Source: Arenibacter sp. F26102 (GTDB lineage Bacteria > Bacteroidota > Bacteroidia > Flavobacteriales > Flavobacteriaceae). Taken from it: a stretch of 64,000 nt of DNA. The stretch is taken from assembly GCF_023015865.1 (NCBI RefSeq), contig NZ_JALKBC010000017.1, forward strand, positions 1 to 64,000. Direction: 5' to 3'. How positions within the stretch are numbered: the stretch's first letter is position 1; the number at the start of each line of letters is the position of its first letter. Positions 44,767-53,655 of this stretch are shown here, piece after piece. Made by a program: the position numbers and the translations under genes. A model generated the notes under the pieces. The model did no database searches. It saw nothing but the letters and a program-made list of their open reading frames with translations, and was not told where the DNA came from.

Positions 44767-45660
44767 TTAAACGGTCATCTCTGTAAATAGGCTCTCCAGA
44801 TTTTTGTTTTTCCTACTTAATTGAAGTGTCTTTAATTGATTGTCATGGGCGAAGTCGAACACCGTAGGACGCATATCCTTGGTGGTGTTAAAGGTAATCT
44901 CGTAAACAAAACCACCTATATTTTTAACTGAGTTTACATTGGGCAGTTTTTTCAGGAAAGCTTCTTCCACTCTAAAATCGAATTCAACCACCAATACTTG
45001 ATCCTGGCCGTCCCTTAATTCAGAAAGTTTTTTATCTGCAACCAAAGTTCCTTTGTTTATTATCAGTACCCTGTCACAGACGGCCTCGACCTCTTTCATG
45101 ATGTGTGTGGAAAGGAGAATGGTCTTTTCTTTTCCAATTTCCCGGATCAATTTTCTAATTTCCAACAATTGATTGGGGTCTAGGCCGGTGGTTGGTTCGT
45201 CCAAAATTAAAACCTCTGGGTCGTGCAATAGTGCAGCAGCTAGGCCAACCCTCTGCCGATATCCTTTGGAAAGTTGTCCAATTTTTTTGTTGGCTTCGGG
45301 GGTAAGGCCTGTTTGGGCAATTACAGTATTGATCCTATCCTTGTCAACTTTATATACCTCGGCGTTAAATCCAAGATATTCCTTTACATACATGTCCAAA
45401 TACAAAGGATTGTGTTCAGGGAGGTATCCAATACTTTTTTGAACGTTTTGCTTATCCTTATGTACGTCAAATGAATTTACTGCTGCCTGTCCTTCATCCG
45501 GGGTGTAATAGGTGGTCAAAATTTTCATCATGGTGGATTTCCCTGCTCCATTAGGTCCTAAAAAGCCGACAATTTCTCCCTTTTCGATAGTAAAGGAAAC
45601 CTTGTTCAGTGCTATTTGTTTGCCAAAGGATTTGGTGATGTTTTTTACTAGGATGGACAT
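44767..45660 (-). CDS. gldA: gliding motility ABC transporter ATPase GldA
   Basis: 297 aa from ATG at 45660; the open frame continues upstream, but MSILVKNITKSFGKQIALNK is the family start. Walker A GPNGAGKSTMMKIL, signature LSKGYRQRVGLAAAL, Walker B VLILDEPTTGLDPNQ and switch LLSTHIMKEV are present. In Flavobacterium GldA works with GldF and GldG, which are not in the window. Needed for gliding in some species; the exact cargo is unknown. Single gene here. Confidence 0.9.
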   Translation of the reverse strand: MSILVKNITKSFGKQIALNKVSFTIEKGEIVGFLGPNGAGKSTMMKILTTYYTPDEGQAAVNSFDVHKDKQNVQKSIGYLPEHNPLYLDMYVKEYLGFNAEVYKVDKDRINTVIAQTGLTPEANKKIGQLSKGYRQRVGLAAALLHDPEVLILDEPTTGLDPNQLLEIRKLIREIGKEKTILLSTHIMKEVEAVCDRVLIINKGTLVADKKLSELRDGQDQVLVVEFDFRVEEAFLKKLPNVNSVKNIGGFVYEITFNTTKDMRPTVFDFAHDNQLKTLQLSRKNKNLESLFTEMTV

Positions 45661-45923
45661 GCGACTACTTTTTATCAAAAATAATGCAAATAAGTGGAAT
45701 CTAGTTTTATTTATTTTTGATAAAATATTGAAGGTCAACGTTGGATAGTTGTTTTCTGTAAAACTATCGGTATGGATTTCATTGGAGTAATTCGTAAAAT
45801 TGAGTCAATTTAAGGGCGAAATTCACATTTTTTTTAAAATATAATAAAATAAATAAAAAAATTGTAGCTTAGGGACTGATTTATAAATTTAATTATTACT
45901 TTAGCCGCAGTTTTACAAGAAAA
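45661..45923. other. divergent region gldA / aromatic operon leader
   Basis: 263 bp, very AT-rich from about 45825. A possible promoter for the aromatic operon is TACTTTAG at 45897-45904, one base off TAnnTTTG, about 20 bp before the leader start; no TTG is correctly spaced. No RNA or ORF was recognised. Confidence 0.35.
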
Positions 45924-45995
45924 ATGACAAAGCAATATTTCTGGAACGGTTTTTATTTTTACTTCTTTTTTAAGGGAGGTAGGGGACTGTTCTAG
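45924..45995 (+). CDS. Phe/Tyr/Trp-rich leader peptide of the aromatic amino acid operon
   Basis: A 23-codon ORF. Residues 5-16 read Y-F-W-N-G-F-Y-F-Y-F-F-F, and 11 of 23 residues are aromatic. It is followed 25 bp later by a strong terminator and then by pheA, an aminotransferase, tyrA and DAHP synthase-chorismate mutase. This is the layout of a classical attenuation leader. Scarce charged Phe or Tyr tRNA would stall the ribosome on codons 10-16 (45951-45971), leaving 45981-45988 free for the antiterminator. Too short for usual gene calling. Not recognised from any named family. Confidence 0.85.
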   Translation: MTKQYFWNGFYFYFFFKGGRGLF

Positions 45996-46050
45996 CATAT
46001 TTTAAAGTATATATAGAAAAAAGTCCTGTGAAAACCAGGACTTTTTTTTT
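45981..46050 (+). promoter_or_regulatory. transcription attenuator of the pheA operon
   Basis: Terminator: stem AAGTCCTG / CAGGACTT (46021-46028 with 46036-46043), 7-nt loop, T run to 46050. Competing antiterminator: GGGACT (45983-45988) can pair with AGTCCT (46022-46027), which uses the 5' arm of the terminator. The antiterminator's 5' strand lies inside the last leader codons, so a ribosome reaching the stop would cover it and let the terminator form. Confidence 0.75.
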
Positions 46051-46135
46051 GGATATAACTTTCATAATTAATGGTAAAATTAGAAAGTAGTAAAGCTGAA
46101 AGGCTCTAATAGTCAGGCAATTAAATTGTAATAAG

Positions 46136-46966
46136 GTGAAGTTGAAAATTGCAATACAGGGTATAAAAGGTTCTAATCACCATCAGGTGGCTAAGGATTA
46201 TTTTGGCGATGATGTTACATTCGTTGAATGTTCGTCCTTTGATAGTTTGGTGGATCATTTGATCAATAGAACTGCCGATAAAGGGGTGATGGCCATAGAG
46301 AATTCCATTGCGGGGTCCATTATTCCCAATTATGCATTGGTGTTCCATAAAAACCTTCATATTATTGGGGAGCAGTATTTAAATATTCATCATAACCTAA
46401 TGGTTTTAAAGGGGCAGACGATAGAGGATATTCAAGAGGTTCGATCGCATCCCATGGCTCTGCTGCAATGCCATGAATTTTTTAAAAACTATAAGCACAT
46501 TAAACTGGTGGAGGATGTAGATACAGCGGAGACTGCTAAAAGAATTCAGGAAAACCAGTTAAGGGGAATAGCAGCAATTGCTCCAAAAGTTGCAGCGGAA
46601 TTGTACGACTTGGAGATTATACATTCGGAAATTCAGACGATAAAGGACAATTCCACTAGGTTTATAATAGTGAAAACGCAGAACAAAGCTTTGCCGGAGA
46701 ATGAAATTAATAAGGCATCGGTACGTTTTATTACTGACCATAAGCGAGGAAGTCTAGCGGCAATTTTAAACGTGATGAGCGATTGTAATCTGAATCTAAC
46801 CAAGATACAGTCTTTACCGGTAATAGAAACGCCATGGAAGTATTCTTTCTTCGTGGATGTTACCTTTGAAAAGTTTAAAAATTTTTCCAAAGCCAAAGCC
46901 TTGTTGGAAATTATGGCGGAAGAATTTAAAGTATTGGGAGAATATAAAAATGCCAGAATATTATGA
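46136..46966 (+). CDS. pheA: prephenate dehydratase
   Basis: 276 aa; converts prephenate to phenylpyruvate for phenylalanine. Start GTG at 46136, as the conserved beginning KIAIQGIKGSNHHQVAKDYF follows at once. The catalytic Thr lies in DNSTRFIIVKT (about residue 180). The C-terminal ACT domain (about 195-275) begins HKRGSLAAILNVMSDCNLNL and normally gives Phe feedback; the usual ESRP motif is altered to KIQSLPV. No chorismate mutase domain, which is instead on the DAHP synthase. Overlaps the aminotransferase by 4 bp. Confidence 0.94.
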   Translation: MKLKIAIQGIKGSNHHQVAKDYFGDDVTFVECSSFDSLVDHLINRTADKGVMAIENSIAGSIIPNYALVFHKNLHIIGEQYLNIHHNLMVLKGQTIEDIQEVRSHPMALLQCHEFFKNYKHIKLVEDVDTAETAKRIQENQLRGIAAIAPKVAAELYDLEIIHSEIQTIKDNSTRFIIVKTQNKALPENEINKASVRFITDHKRGSLAAILNVMSDCNLNLTKIQSLPVIETPWKYSFFVDVTFEKFKNFSKAKALLEIMAEEFKVLGEYKNARIL

Positions 46967-48105
46967 TTGGGGCAAATAGATTAAACACAGTTGAAGAATA
47001 CTACTTTTCTAAAAAACTTAGAGAAGTAAGGGGGTTAATGGCCGAAGGTAGACCTATAATAAATATGGGTATCGGAAGCCCGGATCTGGAACCATCCATA
47101 GAGGTGCAGGATGCGGTGAAAGATGCTCTGAGCCATGATGGAGCACATCAATATCAGAGTTATCAAGGATTGCCCGAGCTAAGGGAATCATTTACGTCAT
47201 TTTATAAGGATAAATTTGGTGTAATTGTAAATCCACAAACTGAGGTATTGCCTTTAATGGGGTCTAAAGAGGGAATCATGCATATTAGCTTGGCCTTTTT
47301 AAATCCAGGAGATGAGGTGTTGATCCCTAATCCAGGATACCCAACATATACATCGGTAACCAATTTGGTAGGGGCGGTACCAAGGTACTATGACCTGACC
47401 AATAATAACGGTTGGTTTCCGGATTTGGAAGCATTGAGGAAGCAAGACCTTGCTAAAGTGAAAATAATGTGGACCAGTTATCCACATATGCCCACAGGGG
47501 CGACGGCAAGTAGAGAACAATTGACTCATTTGGTTGCTTTTGCAAAAGAGAACGATATTTTATTGGTGAATGATAACCCTTACAGTTTTGTGTTGAACCA
47601 AAATCCAATAAGTATTTTGGAGATTGATGGTGCAATGGACGTGGCTTTGGAATTAAATTCGCTGAGTAAAACCTTTAATATGGCAGGCTGGCGTGTAGGG
47701 ATGGTTTTCGGTAATAGTGAACATATAAATGCTGTTTTAAAGGTGAAAAGTAATATGGATTCCGGCATGTTCTACGGTATTCAAAAAGGGGCCATAGCGG
47801 CTTTAAACAGCAGTGAATCATGGTTTAGCGAATTGAATAAGGTGTATAATGAGCGGAGGGAATTAATGTTCGCATTGGCCGATAAGTTAAATTGTGCCTA
47901 TGATAAAAATTCGGTAGGGATGTTCGTATGGGCCAAATTGCCCTCCGGAGTTTTGTCTTCTGAGAAATTTATCGACTCGGTGCTTTATGACAAGAACATT
48001 TTTATTACCCCTGGGACAATTTTTGGTTCTAACGGAGAGGGGTATATTCGCTTCTCTTTATGTGTTACAGCCGAAAAGATTCAGGAAGCGATAGATAGGT
48101 TTTGA
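46963..48105 (+). CDS. class I/II pyridoxal-phosphate aminotransferase
   Basis: 380 aa, fold type I. The PLP lysine lies in SLSKTFNMAGWRVGMVFG (about residue 231); other marks are NMGIGSPDLEPS, NPGYPTYTS and YIRFSLCVT. Its place between pheA and tyrA, with a 4-bp overlap, points to the last step of Phe and Tyr synthesis (transamination of phenylpyruvate and hydroxyphenylpyruvate), or prephenate as substrate. Substrate specificity is inferred from context only. Confidence 0.9.
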   Translation: MIGANRLNTVEEYYFSKKLREVRGLMAEGRPIINMGIGSPDLEPSIEVQDAVKDALSHDGAHQYQSYQGLPELRESFTSFYKDKFGVIVNPQTEVLPLMGSKEGIMHISLAFLNPGDEVLIPNPGYPTYTSVTNLVGAVPRYYDLTNNNGWFPDLEALRKQDLAKVKIMWTSYPHMPTGATASREQLTHLVAFAKENDILLVNDNPYSFVLNQNPISILEIDGAMDVALELNSLSKTFNMAGWRVGMVFGNSEHINAVLKVKSNMDSGMFYGIQKGAIAALNSSESWFSELNKVYNERRELMFALADKLNCAYDKNSVGMFVWAKLPSGVLSSEKFIDSVLYDKNIFITPGTIFGSNGEGYIRFSLCVTAEKIQEAIDRF

Positions 48106-48252
48106 AAAAATGAAAAATCGAGATGGTTTAATGGCCATATTTTGGAATGGGGTCGAGGTAATTTTATAGTTAATCGATAATAATTGAAATTCCTGATTTT
48201 TAGTGGGTATATTGTAGTTGTTCTGCTAATTGGGAACTAATGATTAGATAGT

Positions 48253-49113
48253 ATGAATGTATTTGTAATCGGTATCGGATTAATTGGAGGGTCTTTGGTC
48301 AAGGATATTAAACGCAACCGGCCGGACACCAAAATTTACGGAATAGATGCCAATGAGGGTCACTTGGATGAGGCCTTGTCATTATCTCTGATCGATGAAA
48401 AGTCGGACTATGGTCAACTTCATTTGGCCGATTTTGTGATTGTGAGTATTCCCGTGGATGTTATGGTTCGGGAATTGCCTAAAATATTGGATGCCGTAAA
48501 TGATGATGCTGTAGTACTGGATGCCGGATCCACGAAGTCATTAATTTGCAGAGTAGTGGAAAATCATTCTAAAAGAAGAAATTTTTTGGCTTGTCACCCG
48601 ATTGCCGGAACCGAATTTTCCGGACCTTCTGCGGCCATTGAAGGCTTGTTTATGGGGAAGACGAATATCATATGTGAAATAGAGAAAACAGCCTTTAAAT
48701 TACAGGAAAGGGCGCTGGAGCTTTTTCAACAATTGGGTATGCGGATACGATATATGAACCCGGAGGCTCATGATAAACATATTGCCTATGTTTCACATTT
48801 GTCACACATAAGTTCTTTTATGTTGGGAAAGACGGTTATTGAGAAAGAAAGGAATGAACGTGATATTTTTGACATGGCCGGAAGTGGTTTTGAAAGCACT
48901 GTGAGGTTGGCCAAAAGCTCACCAGCTATGTGGACCCCGATTTTTAAGCAAAATAAGGAAAATGTAGTTGAGACCTTGGGAGAATATATTCAAAATTTAA
49001 AGGAGTTTAAAGCAATGTTGGTTGCGGATGATTATGAAGGCATATTTAATGAAATGAACAGTACAAATAAAATAAAGGAAATATTAAACGGAATACCACT
49101 TAACAAAAAATAG
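48253..49113 (+). CDS. tyrA: prephenate dehydrogenase
   Basis: 286 aa; oxidises prephenate to hydroxyphenylpyruvate for tyrosine. The NAD-binding motif is VFVIGIGLIGGSLVKDIK at the start. Family marks are DAGSTKSLIC, FLACHPIAGTEFSGP (catalytic His) and AYVSHLSHISSFM. Length matches the short, non-fused form. 9 bp before the DAHP synthase gene; a 147-bp gap separates it from the aminotransferase. Confidence 0.94.
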   Translation: MNVFVIGIGLIGGSLVKDIKRNRPDTKIYGIDANEGHLDEALSLSLIDEKSDYGQLHLADFVIVSIPVDVMVRELPKILDAVNDDAVVLDAGSTKSLICRVVENHSKRRNFLACHPIAGTEFSGPSAAIEGLFMGKTNIICEIEKTAFKLQERALELFQQLGMRIRYMNPEAHDKHIAYVSHLSHISSFMLGKTVIEKERNERDIFDMAGSGFESTVRLAKSSPAMWTPIFKQNKENVVETLGEYIQNLKEFKAMLVADDYEGIFNEMNSTNKIKEILNGIPLNKK

Positions 49114-49122
49114 AGTATAGAA

Positions 49123-50205
49123 ATGGAAAATTCAAAACAAATGAGAACATGGTTGGACGATATGAAATTGGACCATCCGTTAGTAATTGCCGGGCCTTGT
49201 AGTGCGGAAACAGAGGAGCAGGTGCTTCGAATTGCCAATGAGTTAAAAGATACCGATGTAAATTACTATCGTGCAGGTATCTGGAAGCCAAGAACACGTC
49301 CTGGAATGTTTGAAGGAGTGGGAGCTTTAGGTTTAAAGTGGTTGCAAAAAGTTAAGTCGGAGACCGGAATGAAGACCTGTACCGAGGTTGCAAATGCTGC
49401 CCATGTAAAGTTGGCATTGGAACATGACGTGGATTTATTGTGGATCGGTGCCCGTTCAACGGTAAGTCCGTTTATTATGCAAGAAATTGCAGATGCTTTA
49501 GAGGGAACAGATAAGATTGTTTTGGTAAAGAATCCGGTAAATCCCGATTTGGCATTATGGCTTGGTGGAATTGAAAGATTGTATACTGCCGGAATTAAAA
49601 ATTTAGGAGCCATACATAGGGGTTTCTCTACGTACGAAAAAACAAAATATAGGAACATCCCTGAGTGGCAATTGGCCATTGAATTTCAAAATAAATTTCC
49701 AGATCTACCTTTAATCAATGATCCTTCGCACATAACGGGAAATAGGGAAATGATTTTTGATGTTTCCCAAACCGCCTTGGATCTTAATTTTGATGGTTTG
49801 ATGATTGAGACTCATTTTGATCCGGATAATGCGTGGAGTGATGCTGCACAACAGGTAACTCCATCTAAATTGATCCAGATTATGAGAGATCTGAAAATTA
49901 GAAAAGAATCCGATTCGGAAGCAGAGTACACTAGTCAACTTAGTAATCTAAGGGCGCAAATAGATGTCCTTGATAGCCAGTTGATCGAAATGCTTGGGAA
50001 GAGAATGAAAATATCCGATGGTATAGGTGCATTAAAAAAGCAGAAAAACGTTGCTGTATTGCAAAGCAATCGCTGGAATGCTATTTTGGGTAATATGATT
50101 TTGGAAGGTGAAGCTAAGGGTTTAAGTGAGGAATTTGTTTTAAAAATGTTTAAGGCAATTCACCAAGAATCCATTAATCACCAAGAGAAAATAATTAACT
50201 CATAA
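49123..50205 (+). CDS. bifunctional DAHP synthase / chorismate mutase
   Basis: 360 aa. Residues about 10-260 are a type I beta-class DAHP synthase (first shikimate step): AGPCSAETEEQVLRIANELK, YRAGIWKPRTRPGMFEGVG, LVKNPVNPDLALW, AIHRGFSTYEK, and INDPSHITGNRE. Residues about 265-355 are an AroQ chorismate mutase (LRAQIDVLDSQLIEMLGKRM). Linking first and branch steps in one chain allows prephenate-type feedback, as described in other Bacteroidota. Last gene of the operon. Confidence 0.95.
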   Translation: MENSKQMRTWLDDMKLDHPLVIAGPCSAETEEQVLRIANELKDTDVNYYRAGIWKPRTRPGMFEGVGALGLKWLQKVKSETGMKTCTEVANAAHVKLALEHDVDLLWIGARSTVSPFIMQEIADALEGTDKIVLVKNPVNPDLALWLGGIERLYTAGIKNLGAIHRGFSTYEKTKYRNIPEWQLAIEFQNKFPDLPLINDPSHITGNREMIFDVSQTALDLNFDGLMIETHFDPDNAWSDAAQQVTPSKLIQIMRDLKIRKESDSEAEYTSQLSNLRAQIDVLDSQLIEMLGKRMKISDGIGALKKQKNVAVLQSNRWNAILGNMILEGEAKGLSEEFVLKMFKAIHQESINHQEKIINS

Positions 50206-50228
50206 ACTATTTTATTGGTAGACCGTTT

Positions 50229-50258
50229 AAACCACGCCATTAGGCGTGGTTTTTTTGT
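50229..50258 (+). terminator. terminator of the aromatic operon
   Basis: 10-bp perfect stem AAACCACGCC / GGCGTGGTTT (50229-50238 with 50243-50252), 4-nt loop, long T run. The region from here to 50501 shows nothing else recognised. Confidence 0.9.
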
Positions 50259-50501
50259 TTAATGGATTGTATTTTTATACTGGATATCGTTTGGTCATCA
50301 CGTGAAATTAAAGCCTTGGACCTACAAAGAGATACTCATGTTTAGGGTACGAAATTGATTGTTGGCCTGTTAAAAAGTTAATTGTTTCATTAAATGAGTG
50401 TAACAAATGGACTTTTGTTTCATCTTTACCAAGAAAATGGATTGACTAGTCTATTGTTTCCCCAAATTTTAACGGAAAAATTTAATAACAAAAATTTAAG
50501 G

Positions 50502-51179
50502 ATGATGAAAAATGTTTTGCTAATAGGATTCCTTTGCATATCACTTCTAGGGTTTTCGCAAAGAACAGTAGATAAATCCGTAGGTGATTTTAATGAGGTG
50601 AAAGTTTATGATTTAATAGAAGTTAACCTTATTAAATCGGAAGAAAATAGAGTTTTGGTAAAAGGGGACAATGTTGACGATATACAAATTGTTAATAAGA
50701 ATGGAGTCCTTAAGATAAAAATGGAACTGGATAAAAAGTTTCACGGGGAAAATACCTTTGTAGAGGTGTATTTTAAAAATATAGATTTAATCGATGGGAA
50801 TGAGGGAGCAAGAATTACGGTCAACGAAACCTTAAGCCAAGAAAAGGTAGAATTAAAAACCCAGGAAGGTGCTAAAATAAAAGTGGGATTGGATGTGCAC
50901 CAATTAATCGTTAGATGTGTTACCGGCGGTAATGTTGAGGCCTCTGGAAAGACTATAAATCAAGAGGTCGTCCTAAATACTGGAGGAGTTTTTGAGGGCA
51001 AACCGCTTCTAAGTGAGAAGGCCAGTGTTAAAATAACTGCTGCCGGTGAAGCGGCGATGTTTGCTTCGGAGGCAATAGATATAAATATTAAAGCTGGTGG
51101 GGATGTATATGTTTATGGAAATCCAAAAGAGGTAAATAAGAATACGTTTGCCGGAGGAAGGGTGAAAATTATGGAATAG
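50502..51179 (+). CDS. DUF2807 (head GIN domain) secreted protein
   Basis: 225 aa from ATG at 50502 (a second ATG follows directly); the open frame extends upstream but the signal peptide MMKNVLLIGFLCISLLGFSQ sets this start. The rest is a right-handed beta-helix-like DUF2807 domain: DFNEVKVYDLIEVNLIKSEE, with repeated short beta segments. Such proteins are surface or periplasmic; function unknown. Confidence 0.85.
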   Translation: MMKNVLLIGFLCISLLGFSQRTVDKSVGDFNEVKVYDLIEVNLIKSEENRVLVKGDNVDDIQIVNKNGVLKIKMELDKKFHGENTFVEVYFKNIDLIDGNEGARITVNETLSQEKVELKTQEGAKIKVGLDVHQLIVRCVTGGNVEASGKTINQEVVLNTGGVFEGKPLLSEKASVKITAAGEAAMFASEAIDINIKAGGDVYVYGNPKEVNKNTFAGGRVKIME

Positions 51180-51240
51180 TATTGCTTTAGGGTAAAAGGA
51201 GACTTTCTGGAATTAGATTGTGTCCAAATATATTACTTTA

Positions 51241-51283
51241 AACACTGAACCCTACCAATTGGCAGGGTTCAGTGTTTTTTTAT
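51241..51283. terminator. bidirectional terminator
   Basis: 13-bp perfect stem AACACTGAACCCT / AGGGTTCAGTGTT (51241-51253 with 51264-51276), then T run. Between convergent DUF2807 gene and the hypothetical gene at 51301. Confidence 0.9.
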
Positions 51284-51300
51284 TTTTTTGACAATGAAGA

Positions 51301-51741
51301 TTACTTCTTAAATATGTAACGTGTTATAAAAATTCCTTGGCCATCATCCTTGCCGCTATCACTTTCAACTGCGCTGGTAACAAAGGCCAATTCCCATCCT
51401 TCGGCGACCATGGCATTTATTTTTGACGATATTAAAGCGTCGTTGGCAGCAATATTTTGGAATCTAATTCCTCCAATATTGTAAAAATTCAAAAGTTTGG
51501 TTTCTTCAAAATTCTTCACCTGAATATCCCCGCGGTCAGATTTATTTCTACCGTTATCTTCATCGGTTTGTTCGCTGGTAAACTCTTTGTAATCCCTGTC
51601 CTCTGTTGCACTAATGATCCCGGATCTCCCTAGACCACTCGGAACAATGGATTCTACACTGGTGATTACTTTAAATTGTTGGGCATTTACCTCCATTACT
51701 GTAGCAAAAACAAGGCAGGTAATAATTATAAATTTTTTCAT
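51301..51741 (-). CDS. secreted hypothetical protein
   Basis: 146 aa with a signal peptide ending MEVNAQ. Segment LISSKINAMVAEGWELAFV resembles the DUF4177-like pattern of small alpha/beta domains (GWELxxV). The middle part is rich in Asp, Glu and Lys. Function unknown. Convergent with the DUF2807 gene. Confidence 0.75.
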   Translation of the reverse strand: MKKFIIITCLVFATVMEVNAQQFKVITSVESIVPSGLGRSGIISATEDRDYKEFTSEQTDEDNGRNKSDRGDIQVKNFEETKLLNFYNIGGIRFQNIAANDALISSKINAMVAEGWELAFVTSAVESDSGKDDGQGIFITRYIFKK

Positions 51742-51846
51742 ATTCGTGTTTTTTTATGGTCTAAAGTTGATTAACAGCGATCAATTTTAAAAGCTAGTAT
51801 AAAACTAAAGTTGTTTCTTTGTAGGTAAATCTGTCAGAAGTCGTTA

Positions 51847-52797
51847 ATGGAAGGAACTGTATATAAATCTACTGGAAGTTGGTATAGTGTAAAAACTGCC
51901 GATGGAGCATTTTACGAATGTCGGATTAAGGGGAAATTTCGCCTTAAGGGGATAAAGAGTACCAATCCTGTATCCGTGGGCGATAGGGTGGTGTTTGATG
52001 TAGATGGGCCAGCTGAGAATTTTCAAGGTATTATTACCGAAATTAAGGATAGGAAAAATTACATTATTAGAAAATCGGTAAACCTATCTAAGCAAACCCA
52101 TATAATCGCAGCTAATTTGGACCAGGTTTTCCTAATTGTAACCTTAAATAATCCGCCCACTTTTACGAGTTTTATAGATCGGTTTTTGGTGACATCAGAG
52201 GCATACCACATTCCTGCTGTCTTACTTTTTAATAAAATAGATACTTATAGTGAGGAAGAACTGGATGAGATTAAGTATTTGGCAAACCTATATAGGGAGG
52301 TTGGATACACCTGTATCGGGATATCTGCCAAAACCGGAAAAAATGTGGGACAGGTAAAGGAATTGATGGTGGGGAAAACAAGTATGTTTTCCGGACATTC
52401 CGGAGTGGGTAAATCTACTTTGGTCAATGCCATAGAGCCACAATTGGATTTAAAAACTAAAACAATTTCCTCCCAACATATGCAGGGTCAACATACTACA
52501 ACTTTCGCGGAAATGTTCGATTTGGAATTCGGGGCTAAAATAATTGATACCCCTGGTATCAAAGGGTTCGGGATTGTAGATATGGAAAAGGAGGAAATAG
52601 GGGATTATTTTCCTGAATTTTTCAAGTTGAAGGGCGAGTGCAAGTTTAATAATTGCCTGCATTTGGACGAACCTCATTGTGCGGTAAAAAAAGCATTGGA
52701 CAATAATGAGGTGGCTTGGAGCCGATATAAAAGTTATGTGCAGATGATAAGTGGGGAACAAGAGCACTATAGGGTGGACATTTACGGGGAAAAATAA
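51847..52797 (+). CDS. rsgA: ribosome small subunit-dependent GTPase A
   Basis: 316 aa; late 30S ribosome maturation factor. N-terminal OB fold with NPVSVGDRVVFDVDG, circularly permuted GTPase (NKID at about 119, then GHSGVGKSTLVNAI, then DTPGIKGFG) and C-terminal zinc site CKFNNCLHLDEPHCAV. Stop overlaps the dtd start by 1 bp. Confidence 0.96.
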   Translation: MEGTVYKSTGSWYSVKTADGAFYECRIKGKFRLKGIKSTNPVSVGDRVVFDVDGPAENFQGIITEIKDRKNYIIRKSVNLSKQTHIIAANLDQVFLIVTLNNPPTFTSFIDRFLVTSEAYHIPAVLLFNKIDTYSEEELDEIKYLANLYREVGYTCIGISAKTGKNVGQVKELMVGKTSMFSGHSGVGKSTLVNAIEPQLDLKTKTISSQHMQGQHTTTFAEMFDLEFGAKIIDTPGIKGFGIVDMEKEEIGDYFPEFFKLKGECKFNNCLHLDEPHCAVKKALDNNEVAWSRYKSYVQMISGEQEHYRVDIYGEK

Positions 52798-53249
52798 TGC
52801 GTGCAACAATACAAAGGGTGGCCACTGCCAGTGTAAAGGTGGATCGGAAAATTATTTCAGAAATTTCGAACGGGCTACTTATATTTTTGGGCATTGAGGA
52901 GGCTGATGCCGAGGAGGATATAAAGTGGCTTTCCAATAAGATAGCAAATCTGAGAATTTTTAATGATGCGCAGGATGTAATGAATTTGTCCCTTCTTCAG
53001 GTAAATGGTGAGGCATTGGTGATAAGTCAGTTTACGCTTCACGCCTCCACAAAAAAGGGAAATAGGCCAAGTTATATAAAAGCCGCAAAACCAGATATAG
53101 CAGTTCCGTTATATGAAAGTTTTGTAACACAGTTAGAAAAAGATCTTGGGAAGAAGGTGGGAACAGGAATTTTTGGGGCTGATATGAAAGTGGCCTTGCT
53201 AAATGATGGACCGGTTACTATTCAAATAGATACAAAAAACAAGGAATAA
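52797..53249 (+). CDS. dtd: D-aminoacyl-tRNA deacylase
   Basis: 150 aa; removes D-amino acids from tRNA. Family motifs: ISQFTLHASTKKGNRPSY (the SQxT motif) and GTGIFGADMKVALLNDGPVT (the NxGPxT region). Overlaps rsgA and mazG by 1 bp each, so all three form one translation-coupled unit. Confidence 0.96.
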   Translation: MRATIQRVATASVKVDRKIISEISNGLLIFLGIEEADAEEDIKWLSNKIANLRIFNDAQDVMNLSLLQVNGEALVISQFTLHASTKKGNRPSYIKAAKPDIAVPLYESFVTQLEKDLGKKVGTGIFGADMKVALLNDGPVTIQIDTKNKE

Positions 53250-53575
53250 TGAACATAGAAAATGCACAGGTAGCTGTAGACGAATGGATCAAGGCCCATG
53301 GGGTGCGATATTTTAACGAGCTTACCAATATGGCCCAATTAACAGAGGAAGTGGGGGAGGTGGCCCGTATTATAGCCAGACGTTATGGTGAGCAAAGCGA
53401 AAAGGAGTCGGACAAGAATAAGGATCTAGGGGAAGAATTGGCAGATGTACTATTTGTAGTCCTATGTTTGGCCAATCAGACCGGAATAAACTTACAGGAG
53501 TCTTTTGATAAGAAATTAAACCTTAAGACCAAACGCGATCATGATCGCCACCACAACAATAAAAAGCTGAAATAG
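53249..53575 (+). CDS. MazG-like nucleotide pyrophosphohydrolase
   Basis: 108 aa single-domain MazG-type enzyme. The Mg-binding acidic residues lie in QLTEEVGEVARIIARRYGEQ (ExxE) and DLGEELADVLFVVLCLANQT (ExxD). Cleaves non-canonical or excess NTPs. Last gene of the rsgA-dtd unit. Confidence 0.92.
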   Translation: MNIENAQVAVDEWIKAHGVRYFNELTNMAQLTEEVGEVARIIARRYGEQSEKESDKNKDLGEELADVLFVVLCLANQTGINLQESFDKKLNLKTKRDHDRHHNNKKLK

Positions 53576-53578
53576 TGC

Positions 53579-53586
53579 TATATTTG
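53579..53586 (+). promoter_or_regulatory. -7 element of aroA promoter
   Basis: TATATTTG, perfect TAnnTTTG, about 70 bp before the aroA start. No TTG at -33. Confidence 0.45.
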
Positions 53587-53655
53587 TCGTTTGTTTTTGT
53601 GCATTCATTTAAAAACAATTAATTAAGCAAATAAGTCTAAAAAATTCCATATAAA

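Noticed and set aside
48110-48169. 19-codon ORF between aminotransferase and tyrA, considered as second leader peptide
   Set aside because: Few aromatic codons and no terminator hairpin after it.
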